From: Daedaleopsis sinensis
Taxonomy: Eukaryota; Basidiomycota; Agaricomycetes; Polyporales; Polyporaceae
DNA length: 64,000 nt
Assembly (NCBI GenBank): GCA_033807695.1
Contig: CM066309.1
Coordinates: forward strand, 310,001 to 374,000
Direction: 5' to 3'
How positions within the stretch are numbered: position 1 is the stretch's first letter; each line of letters opens with the position of its first letter. The translations under genes and the position numbers were made by a program. Of the stretch, positions 45,554 through 56,400 are shown piece by piece. The notes under the pieces were generated by a model. The model had not been told where the DNA came from. It was given only the letters and a program-made list of their open reading frames with translations, and did no database searches.

Positions 45554-48500
45554 CTACGGCGACAGCGCGCCGCTGGCAGTCGGCGTCCCGAGGTGGTAAA
45601 ACCCATTCGCCTGCGCGTCAAGCCCGCCCATAGCCAAGTCCGGCGACGCCAGCAGCGCGCTCATGTCCAGCCCGGGCTCCGCGCTCAAGAACGCCATGAT
45701 GTCCGCCGCAGACATCGGGCTCGCGTCCGTCTGCATCATCACGCCCGCCGTGTCCACGAATGGCGCAGCGGGGGCGGGGACGGAGAACGGGTGCGGGCTG
45801 CCCATGTGGTCGAGGAACGCGTCCGTGCCGGGGGGCGGCGGGAACTCCTCCGGGCTGCCGTGGTTGAGCGGCGAGTCGCCCGAGCCCGCGGGCGAGCGCG
45901 CCGAGGACGACGTCTTCTTGCGCACGGGGCGCACCCACGGCGGGCGGTGGCTCGCCCCAGCCCCGTCCGGCTGGCGCGGCGCGGTCTCGAGCGGGATCTG
46001 CGTGACTGGGGGCGGAGGGCCGTCAGCGGGGTGTGGGAGGTGCGGAAGGGGAACTCACGTCGGCAGAACTCCTCCATGAGGTCACCTGACCGCAGCCCGC
46101 AGATGTACCGGCCGCTGAAACGCCGCAGGAGGCCCACGCACGAGCGGAGGGCCTCCAGCGCGGGCGGGATGAGCGGGCGTAACGAGTCCGAGTGGCAGTT
46201 GAGGAGCATCGCGACGAGCGTGCGGCCTGCCGCGGTCAGCTGGTGGATGACGTGCACGCCGTCTGCGGGATACATATATTGAGCCAACGCGAGCTGCACG
46301 TAGACGACAGCGACTCACAGTAGGTCATCAAGCCCTTCGCAGCGATGTGCAGGTGCGACGAGATGATCTGCAGCGCACACCCGTGCGCGGCACGCATCGC
46401 CTCGATCTCCGCCTCGCTCTGCTCCGCGTCAGGTATGTGGTTGTGCATCCTCTCCGCGACCATCTCCGAGAACCGGTGCCGGTGGATGAGCATGCGGACG
46501 TACTGCTCCACGCAGTGCAGTCGCTCAGCCTGGGTGACCCTGATAACGTCGTTGCTCGTCATCGTCTCGACCGAGTGGGCCCAATGCGGGGGAATGGCGC
46601 GACAGATGTCGTCCAGGAGGGCCTCCTCTTCGCGCAGTTCCTTCCCTCTCCGGAAACCGGTCAGCACAGCCGTCGCACGAGCGAGGAACGGTGAGGTATC
46701 GGCAGGCGGCGGAGACGGCGGCACATCGATGACCGACTCCAGGACCACAAAGAGGCGGACACAGTTCACGAACGCGTTCATGCGGCTCTCCGTCTCCTGC
46801 GGCTGCAACCCGAGTCCGTCGCGAGTGATGAACTCGTCGTCGACGATGACAGGTTCCCCGACGTCGCAGTCGCGCAGCCTGAGCATCGGCGGGCGGCCGA
46901 AGTGCGCGCTCGCCTGCTTGTCCCACAGATAGACACACCAGAACGTGCGCTTCCGCACCTCGTCTTCCACAGGGTCGAACACGTCGTAGTCGTCCGCGGA
47001 TCGATGAAGACCGGCATCGAGAGATAGGGTGATAGCTTCCGCGAGAAGCGCGAAGGCCTTTGAGAGCCGGCCGAGACCTACTGCATACACCCCGGCGATG
47101 AGGACCGACTGAATCGTGTATAACGTCGGCTTGTCCGCTCCGGGGAGTGTCCGCAACCGCGTGAGCAGGTCGAACCACTGTGTGCCGGCACTGTTGCTGT
47201 CGTTTGGATCGGCACGCACCCGCGGGTCGTCGATGTGCCGAGATGAAAGACAGCATATGGACACGATGAACGCCGCGAATCCAGGCTCCCCCCATTTCCG
47301 CGGGTTCCCATAGTCCTATGAACAGGAGTCACATGGCCGGTCACTTGCTAGAAAGCCGGGAACACATACCGCGAGGAATGTTGGGACGTGCAGGAATGGC
47401 ATGAGGTAGTATGACGTTGAGAGATAGCATTGCACCAGGCTGCGCGTACGTGGTGAGCGGCAGCAGCAGCCTGCTCAGGAGAAAAACGCACCTGTCCATC
47501 AGCTCAGGCACGATGAAAGACGTGATGAGCTTCCATATGTGCTCGGGATTTGTCTCTGTGCGTCGCGCCTGACGGTCGGGGAACCAGTCATTAGGAGGTT
47601 GCCCGTTCTGCCCCTTCCACTGCTGCCCGTTCGGGCGATCGGGATCAGGTTTTGTGACGACTGCATGTCTCTCGACAAGGAGATCGAGGATCGGAAGCCC
47701 AGACGTCTCGCCTTGCCATCTGGTGTATCCTTCGTCGTCGAAGTAGAGGTAGGAAGACGCGAGGGACATTCGCGAGGTGTCTTCGGTGAGTTGGTCCGTG
47801 GACATGCTCGACGCGCGCATTCTGGTGAAGCCGTTCCCTGGGCTCGCATTGCGTGAGCCAGCCTTGACCGGACCGAAGAATGTCGACGGGTTCATGAGAG
47901 GGTATGCTGTTAGAGAGGGAGGCGGCACTGCTGTCGGAAATATGTGTGTCGACGACGCAAACGACGCGTGCGGGTTCGTAGTCGGATCTACAGGAGACTG
48001 TGGGAGACCAGCGCCGAGCGCCCCCGCGCTAGCGAAGACTTGCGGAGGAATGGCCTGAATCAGGGTCTCAAGTTGCTGCATGCGATCCTCGAGCGTCGCG
48101 GCTCGTCTGCGAAACAAGATGGATTGTCAGCATGCAGCTAAAATAGTTAGGATGTCGAGGTGCGAGATGCGAGGGTGGACGGCAAATCACGACCCAAAAC
48201 TACCGTGCGATGCCACAGCGGCAGGTACGATATGTCTCGTGGAAATATCGTATGCATGGCGGCGATTATAGGGGGAAAGGTGCCGTCCGAAGAGCGACAC
48301 AGGAGAGATTCCGAAAGCACAGCACCATGGACAGATAGCACAAATTGAGTGTGGCCGCAAACACAGAGGCAACACATCTGCAGGCGTGAATAGGGCGGAA
48401 TCGCGCTATCCGTGCAGTTCTTGCTGCGTGGCTGCTCATTGAGTGACTGTATGCGCAACTTCTCAACCCGCACATAGGGCGCGGTTACAGTCTGTTATAG

Positions 48501-49326
48501 GGCGTAGCACATGGGGCGCATAGGTCATGCGCACGTTGGCGCAGTCACCACATAGTGCGTACAGACTCCGCCGCGCTCGTGACGCAATGCAACCGTGGGC
48601 GGCGGTCGCTGGACTCCATATCACGGCTTCTGCAAGCATCTACCTAGTCTCGTACCCAGCCAGGTAGGTGTGTCTGACAGAGGCAAGGGGAACGAGGAAG
48701 AGACGTCCCCTATACCCTCTGTTTCTTTCCCGTTGTCTTATTAAGACACACCCTAGCCGACCGGTTACGAGACTAGCGATAGGCATGCTATGCACTACTG
48801 AGCGGTGAGAGTACGACAAATGCCATTCCTCGCCCATTCCTCCTATCCGGGACAAGCCAAACAGCGCAGGAGGCAAAGGCGGACAATAGATCGAGCAGTC
48901 AAGACCACGACGGAGACACGTACTTTGATTTGTGCGGGTGCGTCCTCTTCCCCGGCTCCTCGAACGTGCACGCAGAGTTCGACGTGAGGCACGACTGGCA
49001 CGGGTGGCCCTCGTCGCACTTGATCCGCCGCCGTCTACATCGCGTCGGACGGACAGTCAGCAGCTGCACAGAGTCGCGCCGACGCCAAGGTGCGCTCACC
49101 GACACCGGTCGCATGCCCTGCCCGCGAGAACGTCGAGTCAGTATCGCGCCCGCCCACGGGGAGCTCAGAGCAGAGATCGCGCGCACCTGCTGAGCTTGAA
49201 CCGCCGCTCTTTGAGGATCGACGTCGTCTGCGACGGCTTCGTGTCGCCCGCCCCCAGCTGCTCCCCGCCGTGGGCCAGAGGCGAGCCCTGGCGCTGCTCG
49301 TCAATCGGACTCCCGGGCGAATCCAT
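45554..49326 (-). CDS. Zn2Cys6 transcription factor with fungal-specific TF domain
   Basis: The ATG at 49326 begins [20 protein letters not shown]. The binuclear zinc cluster is built from three exons, RRFKLSR + ACDRCR + [15 protein letters not shown], and ends [19 protein letters not shown]. Spacing is CX2CX6CX5CX2CX6C. The middle piece is an 18-nt exon (49117-49100). A dimerisation coil [20 protein letters not shown] follows after an 817-bp intron (48923-48107). The fungal-specific regulatory domain (PF04082 type) includes [40 protein letters not shown] and [15 protein letters not shown]. The C-terminus is Pro/Ser/Ala-rich and acidic (activation-like) and stops at 45554. Targets are not predictable. 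Confidence 0.88.
48107..48923 (-). other. Long intron with MITE-like palindrome
   Basis: The donor follows ..HPHKS (TCA AA|gtacgt) and the acceptor gcag precedes A CGA GCC GCG, rejoining SK to RAATLED in frame. At 817 bp it is far longer than the other introns of this gene. It contains the inverted-repeat element at 48644-48776. Confidence 0.75.
48644..48776. repeat. 133-bp MITE-like inverted repeat
   Basis: The left arm 48644-48675 begins CTAGTCTCGTACCCAGCC and ends GGTGTGTCT. The right arm 48744-48776 is its diverged inverse, starting AGACACACCC and ending TTACGAGACTAG. TA sits symmetrically near both edges, as expected for Tc1/mariner-type MITEs. Confidence 0.75.
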
Positions 49327-50510
49327 GGCTTGTATGTAGATGTAGGCTGTATGCGCGCGATTCGTGCGCGCAGCTCTCCAGCAAAGACGTGTAGGGCTCC
49401 AGACGGTCGCAGCAGGCCCCCAGCGCGAACAAAAGCGAGAATAATGGGAATGTAGCAGAGCCCAGGCGGTGGCAGGCGGAGAAGAGAGGCAGAATGGGCA
49501 GGTGGGGGTCCAGATTATAGACGCGAGATCTCATTAAAGGCATGACTAATGCCAGAAGCCCGCATCGACTCCCGCTTCGTACTCCGCACTCCGCCCGCCG
49601 CTTCCAAGAAGCTCGGCATGAGCCCCGTATCCAACTCAGCCACGGTCCGCGAATTTCGGGTTAAGGTCTTGTGATTACCAGATAGGCGCCCATTCGAGTA
49701 ATTGACCGGAGCGTCTCGCGCAACCACTCTCGGTGCGATCGGAGTCATCGTAAATTGAACTTGAGTTAGTCCTTGGAGAGTTGGTCGCGTATGTCCCCAA
49801 TTGTGACAGTCGTTCGATTGTTTGTTTGAATAGACACATATGCCCTTGTCCTAACAGATCCGTGCGCTGCTCGATGTCCTCCGAGTCAGGCGAGTCAAGG
49901 ATCACCTCGAGTCGGGTGCAACCGCTCGCGAGATGGTCACAAGAGTCGCCGGTCCGCAACCAGCCTGGCAGAATATCTCAAGCGCAAGGGGAGAACCGGG
50001 GGTGACGGGACGCGCGGAATGTGTTTCCCCAGAGGCACAGCCTCCCCCGCACCGCGACATGGAAACGTTCACACTGCCTGCACAATAGACGTAGACGCAG
50101 ACGTAGGCACAGTGACGCAGTCCATGTCTATGTGCTAGCGTGCTGCGACAAACATAGGCCGCGCTCGGGACCGCGACGGGTGCGGGCGCACGATGGGAAC
50201 GAGAATGCTGCTGTGGGAACGCTCAAGGGCAGCTTGAAATTGGACGTTGGATATTGAATGTACAGAAGGGCAGATACAGCACTGGTGGTATAGTCCGTGG
50301 TCGCCACCACGCCTCCGGGAACGTACATGAAAGGACAGTGTGTGAGTACAGCAATCATACAACAGCGCGCGACGGCGTCAAGATTCGTGTGGTCATTGGA
50401 AGGAGGTGTGAAGGATATGGGTGTGAAGGGTGTGAGGGAAGCAGGCGATTGTGAGGACGGACATATGGATGCAAGGGTGTGTGGAAGGGAGGAGGGGAGG
50501 CGGGTCGTCC
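49327..50510. other. Intergenic, nothing recognised
   Basis: Contains the promoter of the Zn2Cys6 gene at the left and the 3' flank of the carrier gene at the right. Open frames around 49350-50560 overlap on both strands without motifs. Confidence 0.4.
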
Positions 50511-51901
50511 TTAGAGGTCGCCGCGCGTCCAGTCAACGGCGCGCTTCAGTTGTTCGAGGGTGATGAAGATGAGCATCGTCGTGGGCTGCAGACGCGTCCA
50601 CGCGGGCAGCCAGCCCTTGAACATGAACATCATCCCGTCGTTCCGGATGGACGTCCGGATCATCTGCATCGTCGACTTCCCCTCGATGCCGGACGCGCTC
50701 ATCACGCGGCTCTTGATGACGTCTGCGGGAGAGCAGACCGTCGTGGCCACAGTACCCTGAGAAAAATGTAGTGAGCGTCGTGCGAGCTGCACAGCGGAGG
50801 AGCACCTACTGCAGCGAAACTGGCCGTGGTATGGCAGTAGATGTTGTCGTCAAAGTAAGCCGTCTTGAGGAGCTCGGCCTTGAAGAAGTCGTAGCTGGAA
50901 GACAATCTTCGTCAGGAGCATACGACAGAAAGGTACAACACACGCACGAGGCAAGTTGACTGGCGTTCATGAGGATCGCACGGAACACGTTCGGTCCCAC
51001 ACCGCGGCCCAGGGACGACCATCCTTCCTCCTTGATCATCTGTTCAGACCGAACCGTGTCATATAAGCTTCCAAACCACCTTGACAGGGCGACAATCACG
51101 TACGCGGTACAACCCATCTAGAGAGTTCTTGTAGTTGAGCCGCTTCTCGGGCGGCTTGGCGAAGTCGCCTTGTAGGCGGACCATGAGGATCTCTGGAGAG
51201 AAGGGTCAGCAGGAGTTGCGCCACGTGTCGTACGGATGGGACTGACCTCCAGGGTTCCCGACGAAGCCCGCAATACCACCCGCTATAAAGCAGGCCTGTT
51301 CGTGAGTTATCCCCGACCGACATACAATGCTGCTTACCCATGCTACCCGCGATCGCGAGCTGCCACGCGGGGGACTTCTCGTCTATAAGAGTAAGTCAGC
51401 GCCGTAGACTGAACCAAACCTGAAGTCAACTCACTCGCTCCTATGAGCTTCTTGCTCTCGTCGTACGCCCAGAACCGACAGATAGAATATGTCATCTGCC
51501 GCAGCCAGGTCCCGGTGATACCATCGAAGAGGCCTCGCACACCCGCGGTGGCCACCGTCTTCTTCAACGACTGGATCATGCCTTTGTCGCCCGTCGCCTG
51601 CATCCGGACCTTGGTGAGGTCCAGAGGACTAGACGCCATGCCCCATGAGCACCCAATCCCCGCCCGTACATTGGCCTGAACAACATCACTTACTGTGTGA
51701 TCGACGCGGCGATGGTAGCAGCGACACCTGCGATGTGCGTCGATGACATCACCAACGCTGTTCGTCTGACTGGGACACAGAGACGCAGCACATACCTCCT
51801 AGCCAGAACGGATACGGCTTCTTCTTCTTCTGGGCAGCCACAGCGGTCTGTGCGCCGTTCACGGGGATCTGAGCAGCGGGCTCCTCTACTGGCTTCGACA
51901 T
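50511..51901 (-). CDS. DIC1: Mitochondrial dicarboxylate carrier
   Basis: A six-transmembrane solute carrier of the inner mitochondrial membrane, exchanging dicarboxylates such as malate or succinate for phosphate in characterised relatives. The ATG at 51901 begins MSKPVEEPAAQIPVNGAQTA. Three carrier signatures appear in order: HPLDLTKVRMQ-type in the first repeat (about 51620; LDLTKVRMQATGDKG is directly read), GNPGEILMVRLQGD in the second (about 51190), and CSPADVIKSRVMSASG in the third (about 50730). Other landmarks are YSICRFWAYDESKK, GVGPNVFRAILMNASQLASY and the C-terminal KGWLPAWTRLQPTTMLIFIT. At least eight exons separated by introns of about 45-60 bp. The exact substrate is inferred from similarity to Dic1 only. 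Confidence 0.88.
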
Positions 51902-54898
51902 GGTGATACTCTGGTCTAAGTCTGAGTATCCGAGAACAAGGGTCTTCTAGGTGACCGACTTCACGGCGATCGTTCGGACGTGCGTTCTTGAGGCGCTGTT
52001 GAGTGCGCGCAGTTGTGCGAGCGATGGCGGAGAGGGGTGTGGGATGGGCGAATATCCAAGGTATTTACGCAGCGAGGCGGCAGCCTGGAGGGCGGGACCC
52101 GATTTGAACCGAGCGGTGAGAGCGAGAGGACTCACGGGGGTTGTTCAGGAGGGTGCGAGGGAAAGAGACGGAACAGGCCGCCTGCCTCTAGGGGCACTAA
52201 TAGACACTATCACCTGACGGCGAAGGAGCGGAGGCATACCTCATCGGGGAGGGACGGTCGTTTCGCGGGCGCAGATCTGACGTGTAGGGCACACCCTCCG
52301 GCCCTCGCCCCCGTTCCTGCACGACTTCTCGCCTCCCATGCGCCACGAGACCTTCGATGGCGGCGTCCTGCAGGACGTAACGCGACTGCACTGACCATGG
52401 ATGGTGTCCGAACTGAGCTTGACGAGGTCCTGAAAGTCGTACGGGTCGTGCTAATCAAGCAGAGCTCGGAAGGCGGAGGTGCGGCCGGCCGACGAGAACC
52501 AAAGGGGATGCATTCAGGTCGCAAGACCTGCCCTATGACGATGTTGCAGTGAATCGAGAAGGTCACCTGTGCGAGTATTGCGACCCCACCTCGCGTCGGC
52601 ATCTCCCGTTCATCCCACGATGACGCGATCACGTGTAACAAGCGATGCACGTCGCGTCTTTCGAAATGCCCCCTGCAAGAGCCTGCAGGAGAGAGCCAGA
52701 CGCACCTCATATATGCGCGATTTACATCTTGTGATTTTTCCCTAGGCATGATAGCAAACATGTGAGCGACACTGTTGGTATGCGGTTGTCATGACGTACT
52801 ACTAGTACGCACGGTGGACTCCGAGGATGCTTTGAAAAAGAGGGAACAAGCTGAGCGCAAGAGATCCAAGTGGACACACGTTGAGCGATATGGTGGGGGA
52901 AGAGGAAAGGGGAGTGTAACTCAATATATGAAAGCTCAGCTCATATATACACGGGAGACCGCAGACGGTTCCCCGAGAACCCCGATAATCTGCAAGCTGG
53001 GGTCCCACTACTTCACGATGTGATCCGTCGAGGGTTGCATATATGTAGCTCAGTAAGTACGTTATGTAAACCGCTTTAACCCCTTTGTTACCGTTCGAGC
53101 TCACTCCGGCCGGGGCAGGATGGCGACGCCGTATGCATGTGCCCTTACCTGTAGAATGCTCAGGACTGTGGTGACGATGCTCAGAATCTAGGGCATATCG
53201 AACATGTACAGGCAGCGAAGGATGAGAATACATGTAGAAGACCACCATTGGGTAGTACCTTACATGATATCGTCCACAATTCTGCATGGTGTTCGAGACG
53301 GAGAGCAGAGCTATATATCGAGATGAAGATTGCAAAGCTCGCCGTACGCGTTGAATATCACTATGTGTGGCTATCGCTACCGTACCACTCCTAAGTATCT
53401 CCGAAACAAGGCCGTGTATGTCGGTCGTCGCTCTCGACTTGTCAAGTGACAACCTGACTCAATACCACGTCGGAAACCGACCGCCGACACGGTTCATGTC
53501 ATATGAAGCGCGTTTGTATTCACACCAAGTCACCACACAGACGGCGAGCCGCTCCATGTCTCTCCCAGCATGAGACCCCATGGTCGAACTTCTGCACGCT
53601 TCACTGCTACACCCTTAACGCGGAGGTCGGTACGATTCCTGACTTGACAATTGTCGACGACTTGTCCACCGCCGGCATCCAACGACATTTCTTGGAAGGT
53701 CTACGAGTGACATGTGCCTGTCAAGGTGGGGAACACGGCGTCAGCATTCACAATACACCCCTTGTCAGACATGCGCTGCGCCTCCGAGAGACTGACTCGG
53801 GATGCAGCGCGCGAAGCGACGCAGAACAAAAGGCAGGACGACAACTGCAGTTCCGCACACGGCGCGCGTCGCAGTCTTCCCTGCACGACTGACGGGAAGC
53901 GCGCTTCGTAACGCCTCTAGTACACAGGGGGGCCGCGCGTGGACGCGTCGGGTGCTCCGCGACCGAGGTTGTCAATGTCTGCGCCTGCGAAGTCAGGGCC
54001 ATCAGTCCAAATGGAGCGGCGGCGGCGCGGCGCTCACTGTGGTCTTGACGCGCACATCGACGTCTGCGAGCCGCAGGGCGAGGCAGATGCGCAGCGGATG
54101 CTGATTGAGTTGGAGGGGCGTAATTGTCTGTGCTCGGAGGCATGGTAGCCGAGATTTGGACCAGCATGTGAGGGGCTTGTGACTGCAGCGAGGTCGGTGG
54201 GAGGTCGGTGAGGGAGATCGGGTTGGGAAGCCGTGTGTCTTGCACTCACCGCTGATAGTGCGCCCGGTGCGTTTGTGGACTCCAGCTGTGGTACAGGATG
54301 GCTTAACAGGGTGATTACTGAGCTACGTCGGTCGCCCCAGTTGAACTTGCAGAGAAAGACAAGAGGTGGGGTGTTCGCGCCAGTCAGTGCGCGCTTTTCA
54401 CCGGTATGAACATTCGGCTGCAGTGAGCGATACATCGATGCGCGATGACGGAGACGACATACTGTACTGGTGAGCGTCCTGTATAGACAATTACACCTGA
54501 CGCCAGAAGGCTCCGTAGGTAAAGGCACCGACGAGCTGCTCCGTCTGAGCCTACGATTGAGAAGAATATCATCTGCTGGAGGGGAAGCGGGGGATTTCCC
54601 AGAGATCCAAAGCCCTGCAGCTCAAGTTCTCTATCCGATCCCGGACGTGCATCCTGCTAGAGTTCCAGTTTCTCGACGCTGGACTCGCAAGAAACCGGGA
54701 GCAGACGCATGGAATGGGCATGGAACGAGGCGCCGCTCGCGTTTCCCTTCTTGCCCTTTGCACGTAGATGACCGCTGCCGTGCCGGGGCGAGGAAGACGT
54801 TTCAGGCGGTCGAGCTTGACGCGCCTCCCCAGCACATACTTATAAATGCTTCAGAGGAGGGAAGACTGGCCTCGTCGCCCCACAAGCCACAAGTGATC
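51902..54898. other. 3 kb without a recognised gene
   Basis: Divergent spacer between the carrier (minus) and the small secreted gene (plus). Many overlapping frames exist (for example 53748-54245 and 54034-54528, minus), but none has family motifs or a plausible exon chain. A TATA-like CTTATAAATGC lies at about 54838, 60 bp before the next ATG. Confidence 0.4.
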
Positions 54899-55422
54899 AT
54901 GCGCGTCTCTGCGGTAGTGTCCTCCGTCTTCGCGGTCCTCGCCACCGTCCTCTCCGCAACGGCGAACGCCCCAGCACCCTCTGCTCCACCAGGGTTCGAG
55001 ACGCTCTTCGTCGGCTCGTTGGAGGTCGGAGCCTATGCGACTATCGAGGGGGGGCTGGGCACACGCGTTCGTGTCACTACCAACGGGTCAGTGCACTGTT
55101 TGGGAACGGACCATTCTTCTCGCTCGTACCTCATTCCGCTTTTCTTTCTTGGTACTTAGTGGGACGTTCTATGACGCCCACACAGGCAGCAAGGTCGCGA
55201 CGGTTTTTGCGACTGCGGATTATGGGCGGTTCGGCATGGCGGGAACTTTCTTCCCGGACGTGATTTTCCCGCTGCAATGGACGGTCGACAACAAGTCCGC
55301 GTACCTTCATGCCACCGGGGTCGGGTGCGTAGACTAGGTTTCGATGATGAGAGCGCCAAGCCCTGACTAACTCACCTGCTACTTACAGGAGCTTCGTCGC
55401 CTCTGATCTGGTGTATATGTGA
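54899..55422 (+). CDS. Small secreted protein, possibly DUF3237-like
   Basis: The ATG at 54899 starts a clear signal peptide (MRVSAVVSSVFAVLATVLSA) and a Pro/Ala linker. The mature part begins GFETLFVGSLEVG and, after an intron (gtcagt..ttag, about 55088-55160), continues TNGGTFYDAHTGSKVATVFA, then GTFFPDVIFPLQWTVDNKS and AYLHATGVG. A last exon adds SFVASDLVYM and a stop at 55420-55422. The GGTF and YLHATGVG pattern recalls DUF3237 proteins, which is only a tentative match. About 128 residues, no cysteines in the mature part as read. A TATA-like box lies 60 bp upstream. Confidence 0.6.
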
Positions 55423-55784
55423 GCTCGGTTCCGTGAAGGTCGAGTTCATCAGTCACTCACCAGGCTGATGCGCTGTCTAGACATTTAGAAACAGATTCCG
55501 ACAAGTACCAGTCGCTTAACAAGCGATTCCTGATTGGCAATATCTCCGCGACGTCGGAATCGTCAAGTAGTATTGTAGTGACCATATTCGCGGCCCTTTA
55601 GAATTTGATCGTGCTTGGGTTTGGACTTCACGCTGAGTTGGGGATGTGCGATGTGCTGCCAGCAGTGCCAGTGCGAAAAACCCGTGTTGCTAGTGTCAAT
55701 ACTGGCTGTAGTGATGCCTAAGCAGTCGAATCTGTTCGTGGTTGTCGGGATGGATTTAAGACAACTTTGGTGGAGTAGTAGACA
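55423..55784. other. Spacer before CACTA element
   Basis: No gene recognised. Ends at the TTT (55785-55787) that flanks the element. Confidence 0.5.
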
Positions 55785-55787
55785 TTT

Positions 55788-55945
55788 CACTGCACATCGA
55801 CTGGGATATTCTACGAGAATATCCCGAGAGTATGCCAGATGCTCGCCAAATAGACACAAGATATTCGCCAGCCGGATGTGGGGAATATCTGAGGAGAAGT
55901 TTCAATAAGGCTCGCATATCCCTCACATATTCTTCCGGCGCTTTT
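55788..55945. repeat. Left subterminal repeat zone of CACTA element
   Basis: Contains GGGATATTC, GAATATCCC, AGATATTCGCCAG, GGGGAATATCTG, GCATATCC and ACATATTC within about 150 bp, in both orientations. These are likely transposase-binding sites by analogy with CACTA subterminal motifs. Confidence 0.7.
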
Positions 55946-56400
55946 ATCAAATACACGGGACCGCCGCTCAGCGCTCGCTACCAGCAGCACTATATTGCAC
56001 ATCGTCCCTATACTACGCATTGTAGCGCAATACGAACGTCAAACATGGCCTGTATTGACCTTAGACAGTGCTACAACAGTGGTATAATGTGTGAAGAAGA
56101 ACAGTCGCACCCTCAGGCTGTGGGCCGCTGAACAGATGAGGGTGCTGCAAGATGGTGGCAGAGCGCCGCCGCTGTCACAGCCGTAGTCCAAGTTGGCAAA
56201 GTATTTCCTCTCCTCGAACATGTCGGGACAGGAGGCTGGGCCTGCAGCGGAGTTACTGTCATTGGACAAACCCGTCTTGCTGACGATCTGTTGAGGGCGG
56301 GGTGTCAATGTCCGTGTGGTGCTCCAAGTCGGAGTCGAGGGGTGACCAGCTTGGAGTCGTCCTTTTTCATCTGCTTCCCCCGCCCAGTACCAGTGCCAGG

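Noticed and set aside
51947..52135. Small Ala/Ser-rich frame upstream of the dicarboxylate carrier
   Set aside because: The first codon is GTG, not ATG, and there is no sign it joins the carrier. Possibly 5' UTR.
53748..54528. Two minus-strand frames of about 165 codons each
   Set aside because: Overlapping, low-information composition, no motifs, and no splice signals that would extend them.
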